Part shown: one piece after another, positions 9,990-21,310 of the stretch | Layout of the letters: each line of letters begins with the position of its first letter | Position numbering within the stretch: the stretch's first letter is position 1 | Origin: Doryteuthis pealeii | Lineage: Eukaryota > Mollusca > Cephalopoda > Myopsida > Loliginidae | Reading direction: 5' to 3' | NCBI GenBank assembly: GCA_023376005.1 | Contig: CM042152.1 | Coordinates: 89,811,740-89,875,739 of the forward strand | Length of the DNA: 64,000 nt | The notes under the pieces: model-generated | What the model was told of the DNA's origin: nothing | The model's database searches: none | Seen by the model: the letters and a program-made list of their open reading frames with translations, nothing else | Program-made: the position numbers and the translations under genes

Positions 9990-10545
9990 TCTGTTTGGTG
10001 GTTTCTGATTTTCTAGTTGTTGATTGGTTGGTTAGGATTTACGGCAAAATGTCAACCCTTGTTGGGTCATTTTATGCCGAAGAACTTTTGGTTGATTCAT
10101 TCTTGATGGGGGTACAATTTTTGTTATTTGTAAACTTCAAATTTTTCTTTAACAACATTTTAGAACCATTTTTCCTATTTAACCCATAGAGGACCCTAAC
10201 AGGTACTACCACTCTGGACCAGCGTGACCAGGGAGCAATGGTGAGAAGAGATAGTCCATATTCCTAAACCTTCAAGAACTGGAACCTCACCATTAGATAT
10301 AGTTTAATGTCATTCCCAGGACATGAAGACCCTCAGCCACCACCTTTTTGCACCAATATGATAAAAAGGATTGGGGGCTGCCATAAGAGCAATAGGGTTT
10401 GGGACAATCGTATGCGTGCTAGGCTTGACAGGCCAGCTGATTGAATCGGTGGGGGCCTCTTCGACGTTGCATATCATAGACTGCTTATATCCACCATGGT
10501 TCTAAACCTTAAGCATCATGGATCGCCACCCACGTTGATTTATCA
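9990..10545 (-). mobile_element. LINE-R 3' UTR copy
   Basis: Read on the minus strand, LINE-R copies run from a LINE protein C-terminus (best seen at 27833-28030) into a long 3' UTR ending in ATGCCGTAAAACAAAACAAA. This copy carries the UTR words CCTAACAGGTACTACCACTC, GGGAGCAATGGTGA, GAACTGGAACCTCACCA, CATGAAGACCCTCAGCCACCA, ATATGATAAAAAGG and CTTAAGCATCATGG on the plus strand. The coding part is absent. Confidence 0.75.
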
Positions 10546-11754
10546 GAGTAAAACAAACCGTCAATTTCTCTAGAGAGACCTATAACTGATTTAAGTAAAC
10601 TCTGTCTGAGCTTTCAAATCCCTTTGTTGTCCTCATGCCCTTCCATAGATTTTCATACATTGCCAAGAGACCCTGAACTATGAATGCAATCAGTGAAAAA
10701 GTATCGTCAATTTGACTATTTACAAAGCCATTCACAAAACGCTCAGGCCTGACAAAAAATATTTGTGTTTCGGCTGTTTAATATCCTCTATGGACCGGCA
10801 TTTTGTTTTTCCGCCCTATATCTATTGATATATTGATCTATAATGTGCAAATGTTCTACCGATTGATTTTGTGCTATATCAATCAACTTCCATTTACACC
10901 CTACTTTAGAAGTTTGCTTTTCCCCATACAAATTGGACTGACGGAAATGCAATTTGTCTTATGTCCGAGCAGAAATATTATTAATTACTCTATTTTCTCT
11001 TTAATATTATAAATCATTTTCATATTGGTGATTGTTACCAATGCTCGCGGTCCACACTTACATTTAATAGACTAAGCGAGGTCATGTCGTTTAAACCTCG
11101 GTCATCAACAGCTTGAATACGTGGTTGGTTAACTATTTAATCGCTGATACGACAGACGTCCATTTGCAATCATTGATGAAAGGAGCTGCAAAGATGGAGG
11201 AGCACCAAGGAAACACCAAAGAATCTTCACTAAAGATTGTGCTCTGCTTAACAAAAAGGATCTCCACTGAACAGCGCTCTTGCCTGAAGCCTAAAGGATG
11301 CCGCAAATATCCAACAGCATGAGCTTCGGTTGTGTGTGGGCTTCTAATCTTAAAACGGTCATTGTGCAATCCGGCCTGGTGGGAATCAAGAAAATACTTA
11401 ATACTGCCAAAATTTTTATTCACTACCAGCATTCTATAGGCACAAATTGAGAAACCCTGATTTAAAAGCTTGAATTATTTAACAATAAAAACAACATTAA
11501 TTACAAAACATCTAGATAAATTCACCTCCTCCGACATTAGGAAAATTCTTACTGAAAAATACCAAAATCATCTCTAAAAGATAAACAATAAGAAACGCCT
11601 ACAAATTCTTGAGGCAATATGCATAAAAATCTATCTCTACACTAACCATCTAAAAATTACATTGAGCTAATACCTTAGAGAAGAAGCATAAATCCCGGTA
11701 TTCTTTGTCTGATTATGAAGTAAATTGTAAATAAGAATGGATTTAATAACTCTG
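10546..11754. other. Unassigned stretch
   Basis: No repeat partner found in the window. The part at 11100-11440 is less AT-rich and has open frames on both strands (69 codons plus, 99 codons minus), but I recognise no domain and see no splice context that I could defend. Confidence 0.35.
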
Positions 11755-11860
11755 GTATGACAACCCGGTTCAGGAGAAGGAAAAACTTTGAGTTCACACC
11801 CCGTTAACTCTGGTTAAAAACTGAATTTTGCTTGTACGGAGGGTTGGCAAATATATACTG
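11755..11860 (+). mobile_element. SINE-B tail fragment
   Basis: CAGGAGAAGGAAAAACT, TGAGTTCACACC and the 3' words CTTGTACGGAGGGTTGGCAAATATATA match the end of SINE-B. Confidence 0.6.
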
Positions 11861-13109
11861 ACAAATAGAACTAACGAAAAAAATAGACGATTAATGAAAA
11901 AAAGAATGAAAATTGAAAAAAGCTACATAAAAGAAAACACCGAATGAACGTAACGGAAAATAGTCGAAAAACATTGAACATAAAAAAACGAATCAACAGT
12001 GGAAACATTTTAAGAGCTAAAATAAATCAGTCAACAGAATCATTGAAATAAAGAATGAAATAAAAAACCTAAAATTAATAAAATAGCATTCAACATCGGT
12101 CATAATATATTAACTATCTTTTATAACTAATACACTAATCACAGCAACCCTCTGAAAATAATGGACTCTTCTAATTTAAAAACAAAATAGATAAAAGAAC
12201 AAGAAAAAGGAAAAGAAGAACTAACACCAAATCATTAACCCCTGATGATGACTGAAGAAACATTTGAAATCGCTCAGGCCAATAGTATGGGAAGAATCGT
12301 ATTTCAACTGGATCCTAACATTAGAAAGATCGCCAGAAGACAGGAAAAGATACAAAATCAAGATCATAGAAAAAGAAATGTTCCGAATTGTTAAATAACA
12401 CCCCAGCCTACAAAATAAAAAAAAACTATAAACACATTTTATAATTGTACTTCTTAGTCATGATAAAGAATTTATCTACGTTAAGAGAAAATGTCTCTTT
12501 TTTTTTTCTTTTTTTTCATTTTTCTTTTCATTAACTTTCCATTTGTTGCATCTCTACGCAACTTATTCATTTGTACATCAAAAGAATTTTTTAAATTACA
12601 TCCGTCACACCATACTTCATTATTTCCAAGTTTAAATGATCATTAGTCAAAATGGATGTGTTCATCTCATGAACGACAAACTTTCCTTTCAATGACAAAC
12701 AAATAAATAAATAAAACAAAATCAAAGAAAAGGGAATTAATTAGAAATTGCGTTTTTATATTCAGACTAATATCCTTATCTTCCAGCTTTTACGTATCAT
12801 CATCATCATCATCAAAAACATGCCAACAGCATGGATCTCCTTGACTGTCTCTCTCTCTTGTTATCTGTCCCGTCATTCATCACTCTTGGCAAGTCCTCTA
12901 AACACACCTAGTGTCTGCAAAGACCTGATAAATGGTAAATTTTGCTGGCCAGCCAAACACCAGTGTGTCCATGGGTAGCCAAACTCCACAGGAGAATATT
13001 GCTTATGAGTTCATCCTTAGTGCCCAGCATGTCTTACCTGGAATATTTGGAAGATGGTATGTAAGTGACCATACAGCTGCGTTTTTGAAGGGTGCTGGTT
13101 TTTTCCTAG
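11861..13109. other. A-rich spacer with (ATC)n
   Basis: A-rich DNA to about 12480, poly-T/C around 12490-12530, a short (ATC)6 run at 12797-12815, then mixed sequence. No coding feature that I can support. Confidence 0.4.
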
Positions 13110-13167
13110 CTTTTCATTTGAGTCCAAGTGGTGCAACCATACATTAATACTGACTCAGCTACAGCTA
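13110..13167 (+). repeat. Family S repeat, copy 1
   Basis: AGCTTTTCATTTGAGTCCAAGTGG...CATACATTAATACTGACTCAGCTACAGC recurs at 15145-15205 and, inverted, at 56470-56545. Two of the three copies lie beside a LINE-R. Confidence 0.55.
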
Positions 13168-13735
13168 GTGTTTGTTTGTTTTGTCTTACAGAATATCAAA
13201 CATGGTGGGTCATTTAATGCTGGCAAAGTTTTAGAAGATTCATAGCGATAGTTTGGAAGAAAAATTTTTTAAATAAAATTTTCTTTTGTAAACAAATTTT
13301 CTATTTAACCCATAGATGTGACCTAATACGTACTACCACACAGAGTGGACCTGGGAGTAATGGTGATAGAGGGGTGCTCCACATTACCCAGGCCTCCAGA
13401 ACTGGAACCTCATCATCAGTTAGAGTTTAACATCATACCCAGGGTATGAAGACTCTCAGCTATCACTTTCTAGGACCCATATGATAAAAAGGGTTGGGGT
13501 TTCCCAGAAGAGCAATAGGTATAGAACAATCTTATAGGTGCTAGGGCTTGACATGACCAACTGATTAGTGGGGACCTTTCTGACCACCCGTCTAGCCTAA
13601 ATAAGGACCTAAGTGGAGTGTTGCATGTCATGGACTGCTCAGCCACCTAGGTTCCATACTTAAGCATCATGGGTTACCACCCACAGCCAACAGGTAGCTT
13701 ACCCCCACAGAGAGCGATGTTAATACACGGATAGC
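13168..13735 (-). mobile_element. LINE-R 3' UTR copy
   Basis: Contains the full series of family words from GGTGGGTCATTTAATGC (13206) through TTTAACCCATAGATGTGACC to CACCCACAGCCAACAGGTAG. The 3' end on the minus strand is eroded (CTTACAGAATATCAAACATGG instead of the A-rich tail). The match stops at about 13735 where a different element begins. Confidence 0.75.
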
Positions 13736-13739
13736 AAAG

Positions 13740-14300
13740 GCATGGTCGGCCACAAATAGATTATCGGTCATATGGAGGTCCAATCTCCCTAACAGGTTGA
13801 AAGGCGACAGTTCTTCCAGGCTATGTGGTTGTGTCGGTGCTGTTATAATGGCTGGACCACCTGGACCCTAACTAAACCGTCTTGAGACTAAGCAGAGGGA
13901 GCTGCACAAGGATGCTGCGAGCAGGAATTGAACAAGTCATTGGAAACGAGCCACACCCCACAAGGAACAGCTAATAATCGTCCACCTGCCCCCGCCCGCA
14001 TCTCCCAAACTTAATCCGAGTGAGAACAGCCAGACAAGGCATGCAGGACACTGCTGAGAAGTAGGGTGAACTCCATAAGCAACGTTCCCTGTGGAAGCCA
14101 ACCATCATGGTCTGCAAGTGTGGGGCCCGCCCCGAGCAAGGACCTACATCTGACACAGCTATGTGGAAGCATGCTGGCTGTTCCGCAGCAGGAGCCTTCC
14201 AGGTGCATTTAAATGAAGGCGACGCGGTTGGCGTAAGATTGTTGTCGATAACCCGTGCTACATGTGCGACATGAAATGATGATGAAAGGAATTACATGGT
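13740..14300 (+). pseudogene. LINE 3' portion, decayed ORF2 C-terminus
   Basis: Less AT-rich than its surroundings. One frame reads EQELNKSLETSHTPQG, then RPPAPARISQT, a stop, and EQPDKACRTLLRSR, which resembles the linker and C-terminal region of non-LTR retrotransposon proteins. Another frame reads VCKCGARPEQGP with later H and C residues, possibly the zinc finger out of frame. The element ends at GACATGAAATGATGATGAAAGG, a microsatellite-like 3' tail usual for LINEs. Stops and frame changes make it a pseudogene; the exact LINE clade is not determined. Confidence 0.5.
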
Positions 14301-14684
14301 GACTTTGTTAACAATAAGGTAGGTCCTGAAAAAAATCAATTTCAATTTGATTAGAAACGCATGGCAACCATTTTTTTTTCTAAAAATAATATTATAATTA
14401 GTATCTCTTACTGCTCTGTGTTTTTATAAATATATTGAGCACTTTTGGATTATTTACTGATGCCACTGCAATGAGGAAAAAATTAAAAGCGGCAAAATTG
14501 ACATATATATATATATATAATACTAAAACTATATTGTTAGAATGAAAAATAAAGGGTCTACCATGGTTTCAATCCCAAAAACAAAATGATCTCCTCGACC
14601 CTACTCTAACATTAACCAAGTTGATGTAATTCATCAGTTAAACTGAATATATTTATCAGGTGATAACGGTTGAACGCTAACAGA

Positions 14685-14840
14685 GCAGTCACACCAGCTG
14701 ATTCAGGTGGTATTTCACTAGAGTCTGAGTGACAGCAAATCTCTGGTCTCCAAGACTCTTCCAAGTATTCGACTTGATCATGCTGGGTGAGTCTTACCCC
14801 TCTGTAGAGGTGCAGCTGGTGTATTCTAATGTCCAAGATG
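14685..14840 (-). pseudogene. LINE-R protein C-terminus remnant
   Basis: On the minus strand one frame reads RILGRVLETRDLLSLRL, matching the motif RVLRIFLESRGDLLSL at 59440-59560 and the corrupted version at 27833-28030. The segment GTGAAATACCACC follows the coding part as in the 27.9-kb copy. The plus-strand order here (coding part, then GAGTCTTACCCCTCTG) is swapped relative to 27780-28030, so this copy is rearranged. Confidence 0.6.
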
Positions 14841-15110
14841 ACAGGCCAGCCTTGTCCTTTATTTTCAATAATGACTATTTCATAAGCTGTTTAAATGCCA
14901 ACTGGTCTCAAACAAAGGGACGGCATGACGATTCTTTTACTGATGTCATTAAGTTTATTTAATAAACACCGTGAAACTGTACAAGAAAAAAAAACAAATA
15001 CATTTAACCCTCTACCCAGTTGATGCTGGGTGGCCACTTCTAGTATGTAATATGGGTAAGTACTGGTTATGAATAATTATCCTAAACTTTAATAAAAGCA
15101 ACTCAACATC

Positions 15111-15205
15111 CTTTATTTTTGATAATGACCATCTTACAACCCATCTGGCTTTTCATCTGAGTCTGAGTGGTTCAATCATACAGTAGTACTGACACAGCTA
15201 CAGCA
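15111..15205 (+). repeat. Family S repeat, copy 2
   Basis: GGCTTTTCATCTGAGTCTGAGTGG and ACAGTAGTACTGACACAGCTACAGC match 13110-13167. The upstream words CCTTTATTTT and ATAATGAC also recur at 14857-14877. Confidence 0.5.
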
Positions 15206-15633
15206 AAAGTTAGAAAACCATAATATTTCCGCTCAGAATGTTTGACAGTTGAGAACATAACCAGTTCCAAACAGCTGAGATAAAATTGAATTTCCAGACA
15301 CTAGCAAGTTTATATATATATATATATTTTCCTCAGGCAATACCAAAAGCACAGAATTCTTTGAAATGTGAAAAGAAGCAGAAAAGAGAGAAAAAAAAAT
15401 TGTGTGATTGAATCTTAGAAGAATAAGAAGATTATCATGTTTTTGTTTGTTTTTGTTTTTGATATTTTTTTTCCTCAAATTTTTCATTAATGGAATTCTG
15501 ATATGAAGAATTTTCATTATCCATTTACTAATAGCTTCATCTTTGTTGTTTTTAATAAACTATTTCACATGATACATCCTTTACCTTATCTCATTTCTAT
15601 AGTAGACCCAAACCCTTGAGGCACTTTAGAATG

Positions 15634-15661
15634 AGGTCAAATATGGAGCCATTAAGTTTGT
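15634..15661 (+). repeat. 28-bp direct repeat, left copy
   Basis: AGGTCAAATATGGAGCCATT plus AAGTTTGT. An identical copy lies at 15979-16006. The 317 bp between them hold ordinary AT-rich DNA ending in TA repeats. Confidence 0.85.
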
Positions 15662-15904
15662 GTTGCATAGCCCTTCTTCATTGGCACTAAATAATTATAA
15701 TGTTGCATACCTCTTTCTTTAATTCTATTTCTTGGCCGTCTTTGGTATTCTGATCGTCTTTGGTATTTTTTGAGAAAAGAGAGTGCATTTTTATGAAGTA
15801 AGCTTAGTTCAAGAAATATGTACAGATACTTGAAAAAATAAGTTTTTTTTTTTACCAAAACAAATATTACCATATAGGAATTGGATTAGAGAAATAAGTG
15901 CAAA

Positions 15905-15968
15905 TCTGTGTGTTATATATATAATATATATTATATATATATATAATATATATATATATATTATATAC
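15905..15968. repeat. (TA)n microsatellite
   Basis: Interrupted TA repeat. Confidence 0.85.
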
Positions 15969-15978
15969 ACATACAAAA

Positions 15979-16006
15979 AGGTCAAATATGGAGCCATTAA
16001 GTTTGT
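15979..16006 (+). repeat. 28-bp direct repeat, right copy
   Basis: Identical to 15634-15661. It could be a long target-site duplication around 15662-15978 or a tandem-duplication scar. It directly abuts the target duplication of the SINE-B dimer. Confidence 0.85.
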
Positions 16007-16007
16007 A

Positions 16008-16023
16008 AGGTGAAGCAAATATA
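16008..16023 (+). repeat. 16-bp target-site duplication, left
   Basis: AGGTGAAGCAAATATA, repeated exactly at 16605-16620 on the far side of the SINE-B dimer. Confidence 0.85.
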
Positions 16024-16316
16024 TATATATATTTACCAACTCCTCCGCACGAGCAGGATGCGACACAAAGTCAATTTCTTAAGCAGAGTTTAACAGGTTT
16101 GAATTCAGAGTTTTTCTTCTCCTAGACTGGTTACCTAGCCATAGTTAAAGAGCCCAGTCTGCCCTGCTATTTACACATAGCTAGAGGGAGAATTGGATTC
16201 ATACCATTCCCAAGGGTATTAGTGCCATGTGAAATGCCAACAGCTTCATCCAGGAATTGAACTCGAGCTGATGAGTTTATTTTCTATGACTCTAACCATT
16301 AGAACATGCCCCGCCA
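16024..16316 (-). mobile_element. SINE-B, dimer unit 1
   Basis: Read on the minus strand: tRNA-like head with A box related to TGGTCTAATGGTTAGAGTC and B box GAGTTCAATTCC, then TTGGCATTTCACATGGC, ATACCCTTGGGAA, CTCCCTCTAGC, CTAGGAGAAG, AATTCAAACCTGTTAAACTC, GACTTTGTGTCGCATCCTGC and a TA tail. Full length, about 290 bp. Non-coding. It is joined head-to-tail to the next unit without its own target duplication. Confidence 0.85.
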
Positions 16317-16604
16317 TTTTACCAACCCTTCTGTATGAGCAGGATGCAACACAAGGTCAATTTCTTAAGCGGAATTTAACAGGTTTGAATTCAGAGTTTT
16401 CCTTCTCCTAGAGTGGTTACCTAGCCAGGGTTAAAGGGTCCAATCTACCCAGCTATTTCCCCATAGCTGGAGGGAGAATTGGATTTATACCTTTCCCAAG
16501 GGTATTAGCACCAGGTGAAAATACAAACAGCTTTGTCCAGGAACTGAACTCAAGTCGACGAGTCCATTTCCTATGACTCTAACCATTAGACCATGCACCT
16601 CCAT
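16317..16604 (-). mobile_element. SINE-B, dimer unit 2
   Basis: Second full-length SINE-B in the same orientation, abutting unit 1. On the minus strand the head reads GGTGCATGGTCTAATGGTTA; the B box is GAGTTCAGTTCC. The units differ by scattered substitutions, so the duplication is not recent or the two come from different source copies. The 16-bp direct repeats lie only outside the pair. Confidence 0.85.
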
Positions 16605-16620
16605 AGGTGAAGCAAATATA
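16605..16620 (+). repeat. 16-bp target-site duplication, right
   Basis: Exact copy of 16008-16023. Long, variable-length target duplications are the mark of LINE-driven retroposition. Confidence 0.85.
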
Positions 16621-17504
16621 AGCCTGAACAAAAGCTTTATTCTGTTTTTTTATCATTTGATGGCATTAGGAGTGTTTACTTTTAACTAATTTAATTTAAA
16701 AATGAATATATCCTGATTGTATATTACCAATTGTCATATCAGCATGTATTTAAAAAAATTGTTATCATTGAAATTCAATTCATGGATTCTTATATATATA
16801 TATAATTCTTGGAGAAAAGAGTACCTCAGAAGAATGAGAAAACTTTTAGAAACCAAGCTCTGCAGCAGAAATCTTGTCCTCCTTTTATGTTGAATCAAAA
16901 ACAAATTCTGATGCAGGGTCGTCCACAAAGTGTTTCTTCACTGACTGCAGTCTCGCGTAGGCCAACTACGTCTCCCAGCGCTCCACTCACTTCAGTTATT
17001 TATGGGCATAGTCCCCCAACATCCAGGCACATCAGTTGAACCTCATGCCTGTGTTATGCACAATTCTCATGCATTCAAATAGACGCATGTAAGCCCTCAA
17101 CATACGGGCACCTGAATTGCACCTCGCGTCCATCCAGCGCCTAAATCGCATTTCTTTGCATTCGGGCGGGCACAGGTTAGACTCCGGCTGGCAAGACAAT
17201 GTCTTGCTCTTTTTCTAAATGAGTACGGTAGTACTCGTTCTTCGTCACACCTTGTAAGATACTTTGAACCATTCTTAAAATCGACAAGGGAGAAACACCA
17301 ACAGACTGATAAAAAAGGACAATTAAATTGATGACAATACATAAGGCATTACATCTTAGGGATGACATAGACAGACTATACACATTGAGAAATGTGTATA
17401 TGTAAAACTTCGAGAACTCAAAGAATACATAAAAAATGAGCAAAGAAAGATGAATTACAGCAGCCAGTAACAGCAATTTAAGATGGTTTTTGTTGTGAGG
17501 TTTT
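16621..17504. other. Unassigned, with a GC-richer patch
   Basis: 16915-17215 is visibly less AT-rich and contains several CpGs (CTCGCG, CACCTCGCGTCC, GCGCCTAAATCGC, TTCGGGCGGGC). It has short ORFs on both strands (17097-17342 and 17177-17539 minus, 16809-17039 plus) without any domain that I recognise. It could be LTR-derived regulatory DNA. Confidence 0.35.
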
Positions 17505-17735
17505 AAGGGGTCAAATAAGAACAAAACGACGGGTAACAAATATAGGAAAATGTATTAACAAAAAGTAGACAAATACAATACAGAGAAGTGGGAATTACGT
17601 CCGACAAATAGAATTGTGAGCTGACTCGCATTGGCTTACTCTCAAGCCACAATTGTCCTTGTTACTTATAGTAACCCATCGGCGCATTCCATTAGTCTTA
17701 TAGGGTGTATCACCAATAACAGTTTTTGATGCAGC
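17505..17735 (+). mobile_element. Unnamed repeat, copy 1
   Basis: Aligns with 44195-44402 in the same orientation: AAGGGGTCAAATAA, GAATTGTGAGCTGACTCGCATTGGCTT, AAGCCACAATTGTCCTTG, ACTTATAGTA and TTCCATTAGTCTTATAGGGT. Sequence is diverged, with no visible ORF. Possibly a fragment of an LTR. Confidence 0.55.
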
Positions 17736-19299
17736 TATCAAAGATTTCTGTAGACAGTGGTGATACATGAGTCAGTTTGAAAACAATTCTGATTTCATGT
17801 ATTAAGTTTATCAATATGTATAATATGTGAAAAACACTAACAATAGCATTTTTGTGGAAAATAATATTACCTTATTTCACCTCATGCAAATAATGAAGAT
17901 CATAAGTGAAAAACAATTACCGGGACCATAGCAACAGAGCCCTAGGGTCTTAGCCATAAACTGATGAGAAACCTCATGCGATTGGCTAAGGGCCTTTGTC
18001 AGCAACCAATCAGAGTACACGTTATGAGGCTCAGTAATAACCGCCAATTTTGAGGCTGATACCTTGAAATCACTCTCTTGCCACTGGAATCTCTTTTTTT
18101 ACACAACAAAGGCATCAGTAGAACGAGGAGAATTGGAACAGCATGGGGGAGCCATAGATTTTCGTAAATATCAGACTTCAAATACAAGAGACAGATAAGT
18201 TTAGCAAAGGCATTATTTTGCAAACAATTATACACCATTATACAATACACTTTGTAAACCTAGCATACACTTTGTAAACCTTACATATACTTTGTATCTC
18301 AACTCATGTATTGTATTTTGTATGTTACATGTTCTTGTGATTGATAAACGCATTGTTTTGTTATAAAGCCTTGAGTTCTGTTCATTACCTGATATCCTTG
18401 TCTTTATAATTCTTTACATTTTGAAGTTAAAGATGTGTAATAAGTTTGTGGAATCATTCTAATAAAAAGGCCAAGGGAAGCCAACACAGGAGACTTGTGT
18501 CAGTCATCCTATTCACAGCTTCTCTTTCTTCCTTCTCTCAATCTGTTTGCAAGTCATTCTCTCTTGTTCCTCCTCATAGGACAGCATCACTCCAAATGAC
18601 CTGGTACTGATGACTACCCACTTTTATGGAAGAGTTGTTACAAAAATATTGAGAGGCATGTAGTTTGTGCCAACAGGCTCCTCTCATGTACAGAACAGGT
18701 GATCTTATGCTGCTTAGGTCAGGAGTAAGGCTGTTTCCATAACAAGATGTTTGCATAGATATTCTTATAATATTGAAATTGATACTGAGTTTGCTTATGT
18801 AAACTTCTGTCTGACTAATGCAGATTCTTGCATTTTATGTAAAAAAGACTTTTTTTTTAAATGAAAAAACTATGCAGATCAATTCAGCAGCAATATTTCC
18901 ACTTTTAAAGAAAAAGAAACAAAAAACAGGAAAAATTGTTTGTGAATTCTGCTTTTCTCCCATTAAAACAAACATTACATCTGTTAACAGTGACACTTTA
19001 CTCTTAAAACTGTTGGGGACTAGATAGAGTAGTCTCCATGGTCACAGGGTTTAAGGGACTCTTCTGCATCAGGAGTCCCTTTTTGGTCACATGATTTGGG
19101 AACCCCAAAGATCTGTCTCTTTTAAAAAGACATGCTCATCACTTCTCCTCAGCAATCACATGGTGCATACATTTCGGTCCAGACCCCAGAAACACTAAGT
19201 GGTTTCCATCTCTTTTGTCTTTCCATAAACTTCATTTACACTAAATTGTGTCTTTGGTATAGCGTGGGGAACTAGTTCCTCATATGTATAATTAAATGT
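17736..19299. other. Spacer with short tandem motifs
   Basis: Contains a CCAAT-type word (AACCAATCAGAG, 18005-18016), a triplicated word CACTTTGTAAACCT / ACTTTGTATC at 18247-18298, and a 9-bp-stem hairpin at about 19050-19082 (AAGGGACTC / GAGTCCCTT). None is enough to define a gene or element. Confidence 0.35.
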
Positions 19300-19445
19300 T
19301 GTATGTCTGAAAAGAAATAGTTGAGGAAGGCTGGAGGGCACATTGGCCAAAACATTGTATAGATAACATTAAAGATGAGGACAATAGTCCAAATAATCTA
19401 AATCATAAAAATTATCATGCCTCATCTCAAAAATACAGAGAAATA
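19300..19445 (+). mobile_element. Family V fragment
   Basis: GAGGAAGGCTGGAGGGCACATTGGCC, then AACATTGTATAGATAAC, AAAGATGAGGACAATAGTCC and GCCTCATCTC match the V module at 21690-21830 in order. Substitutions have destroyed the CTGAAGA box. Confidence 0.65.
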
Positions 19446-20122
19446 TTAATTTGGATGATTTTTTTAAAAATAGTAAGAGGAGAATTCAAGGGGGCATTTT
19501 TTTGTGAACTATTGCATGAATTGCTAAACAAAGTTTGAATTTTAAAAAGATTATATTAAAAAGTAAGTGAGGATTTTTTTTTTCTTAAAGGTTGATGTGA
19601 GAAGATGGAATAAAGGGGAGATTACTGAGGAGGTACAAACAAACAAATACAAGAAACAAAAAGAAGAGAAAACCTCACTTCACAAAGAATTATATGAGAC
19701 TTGTTTATTTATACAGCACAACCAAAAGAAAAAAGAAAAATCATTTGAAACTGAAATTTTCAATTTTCTTGGGAAAAAAATGTTCTGAATTAAAAAAAAT
19801 GAAAATAGAAATTAAATCAGTAGAGCATCATAAAAGTTGGAATGTGTTGTGTTAAGATTATACAAACTCGTCATCTTATCATTGTTATTTTGATCTCCAG
19901 TCAGCACACTCTCTTGGAGTTGTCTGGAATTTTAAGATGAAGAATTGTTTTTATTTCAGGAATTATTTAGATTAGTATTCCCATGTTTGAAAAGAGAAAA
20001 AAATATAAATAATGTATGTATTACAGTGTAGGTTTGATTTCTTTGTTTAATGACATATTAACCTTTGTAGGTTATTTAATGCAAATCCATCCTTGTAGAA
20101 GAACAGTAGTGGTACTTTTTAA

Positions 20123-20172
20123 CCCATAGCTGGGGGATGAGGGGCTCATACCTTTCCCAAGGGTATTAGTCT
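20123..20172 (-). mobile_element. SINE-B internal fragment
   Basis: ACCCATAGCTGGGGGATGAGG and ATACCTTTCCCAAGGGTATTAG match the middle of SINE-B. Confidence 0.6.
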
Positions 20173-20194
20173 ATAAGTGAGCATAGTAACTGTA

Positions 20195-20480
20195 AAATAA
20201 ACACCATACTCACCTCCACAGGAAAGGTGTTACTAGCATCCAGTAACTAGACAAACAGAAAAGAGAACGTAACCGAATACGCTCTGCACTAAATGCTTGA
20301 ACACAGTCAGTTTATATAGATAAAAGTGTTCACTTTAAAACTAACCACCAATCAGGATCCAGGAAGTGAGCATAACCCAAATACACAAGTGGAATATTCT
20401 AATCTACTATTTAAAAAACCTACCAAGTCTGGATCCTTATAAAATATTCAGCTTGCAACACAGCTGGATAATAATCATCC
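20195..20480 (-). mobile_element. T2 element, copy 1
   Basis: Inverse of the copy at 25965-26255: CTCACCTCCACAGG, TAGCATCCAGTAACTAGACA, GAACACTTTTATC-like words, ACCACCAATCAGGATCC and ACCAAGTCTGGAT correspond in order. Composition and internal CCAAT word resemble an LTR promoter region. T2 and T share the words GTATTCAGTTAC and CTGATTGG-like blocks, so they may be distant relatives. Confidence 0.55.
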
Positions 20481-20669
20481 CACAAATCACTACAGCAGTT
20501 TACTAGGATGCAGCATGTTAGTCACTACACTATAGGGACTCCCCCCCTATTAGAGTGTAGGGAGACAATAAATGAGTATCTCTCTTAGAGAATATCCATG
20601 TCCATTGGATGCGTTGTGTCCCATGAGAGTCCCAGAAATTCATTCTTGATCTCATTTTGCATTTGTTCT

Positions 20670-20902
20670 TTAACTCTTAACATCCTATACCACCTCATTC
20701 CACCCGGCCAGAAGTCACATTTGTTTCCTAATCCACCCCACTTTGTTTAAATGTAATACCAAACATATTTAGAAGTCTTTAATTCAAGGGAAATAACTCA
20801 GGTAACTTTAAATGAAAAGGAAATTTTTAGCCATTTTTTGATAGATCATTAGAGGAATGGGCTCTGGATTTGGAAAATTCTCAACAGGATCTTAAGAGTT
20901 AA
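20670..20902 (-). mobile_element. TTAA-flanked MITE, copy 1
   Basis: Bounded by TTAA (20670-20673 and 20899-20902) with inverted ends TTAACTCTTAACATCCT and AGGATCTTAAGAGTTAA. Non-coding, 233 bp. A second copy in the opposite orientation is at 50978-51216. TTAA target sites are typical of piggyBac-type transposons; assignment to that superfamily is inference from the target and terminal inverted repeats. Confidence 0.7.
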
Positions 20903-21114
20903 ACAGGAGAGATGTGTCTCAGACCCTGCCAGGGAACATTAAAGCCACATGGCTATTTTACTTTCCCTCAACAAATAAACTTGCTGCCATTTTTGGCACT
21001 GATTTCATGCTTGTTTATGAAAACAATGTGTGTATATTTCTAAGTGTTGGGACATGTTTATGCATTCTTTCTTCTTCTAGAGGAGGAACATGTTGTAATG
21101 GTTATCATTGTAGA

Positions 21115-21310
21115 AAATGGACATGCAAAGATTAGTATTATCTGCGTTATTCGGACTATTGTCCCCATCTTCATTGTTATTTGTACAACATTTCGGCTGA
21201 TCTGCCCTCCGGCCTTCTTCAGGTATTTCTTCTCAGACTCGGGAACCTTCTCGGACTCGGAACCTTCTTTTCAACTCGGGAACTTTCTTGTTGTAATCGG
21301 GAGCCATCAC
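21115..21310 (-). mobile_element. Family V module, left (inverted)
   Basis: On the minus strand it reads a GGTTCCCGAG-repeat region, CTGAAGAAGGCCGGAGGGC, AGCCGAAATGTTG and then GATGGGGACAATAGTCC. This mirrors the module at 21640-21833, so the two face away from each other around a tandem dimer. Confidence 0.75.
21186..21224 (-). ncRNA. Hammerhead-like core of family V (left)
   Basis: On the minus strand: CTGAAGA, one unpaired A, a GGCC-containing stem II closed by a purine-rich loop, then GAAA. The downstream stem (TGTTG / TAACA) is followed by ATG rather than a UH cleavage site, so the known hammerhead cleavage rule is not met. Likely a degenerate motif. Confidence 0.4.

Noticed and set aside
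19050..19082. Hairpin resembling a bacterial terminator
   Set aside because: The window is eukaryotic and no gene is associated with it; treated as chance or repeat-derived.
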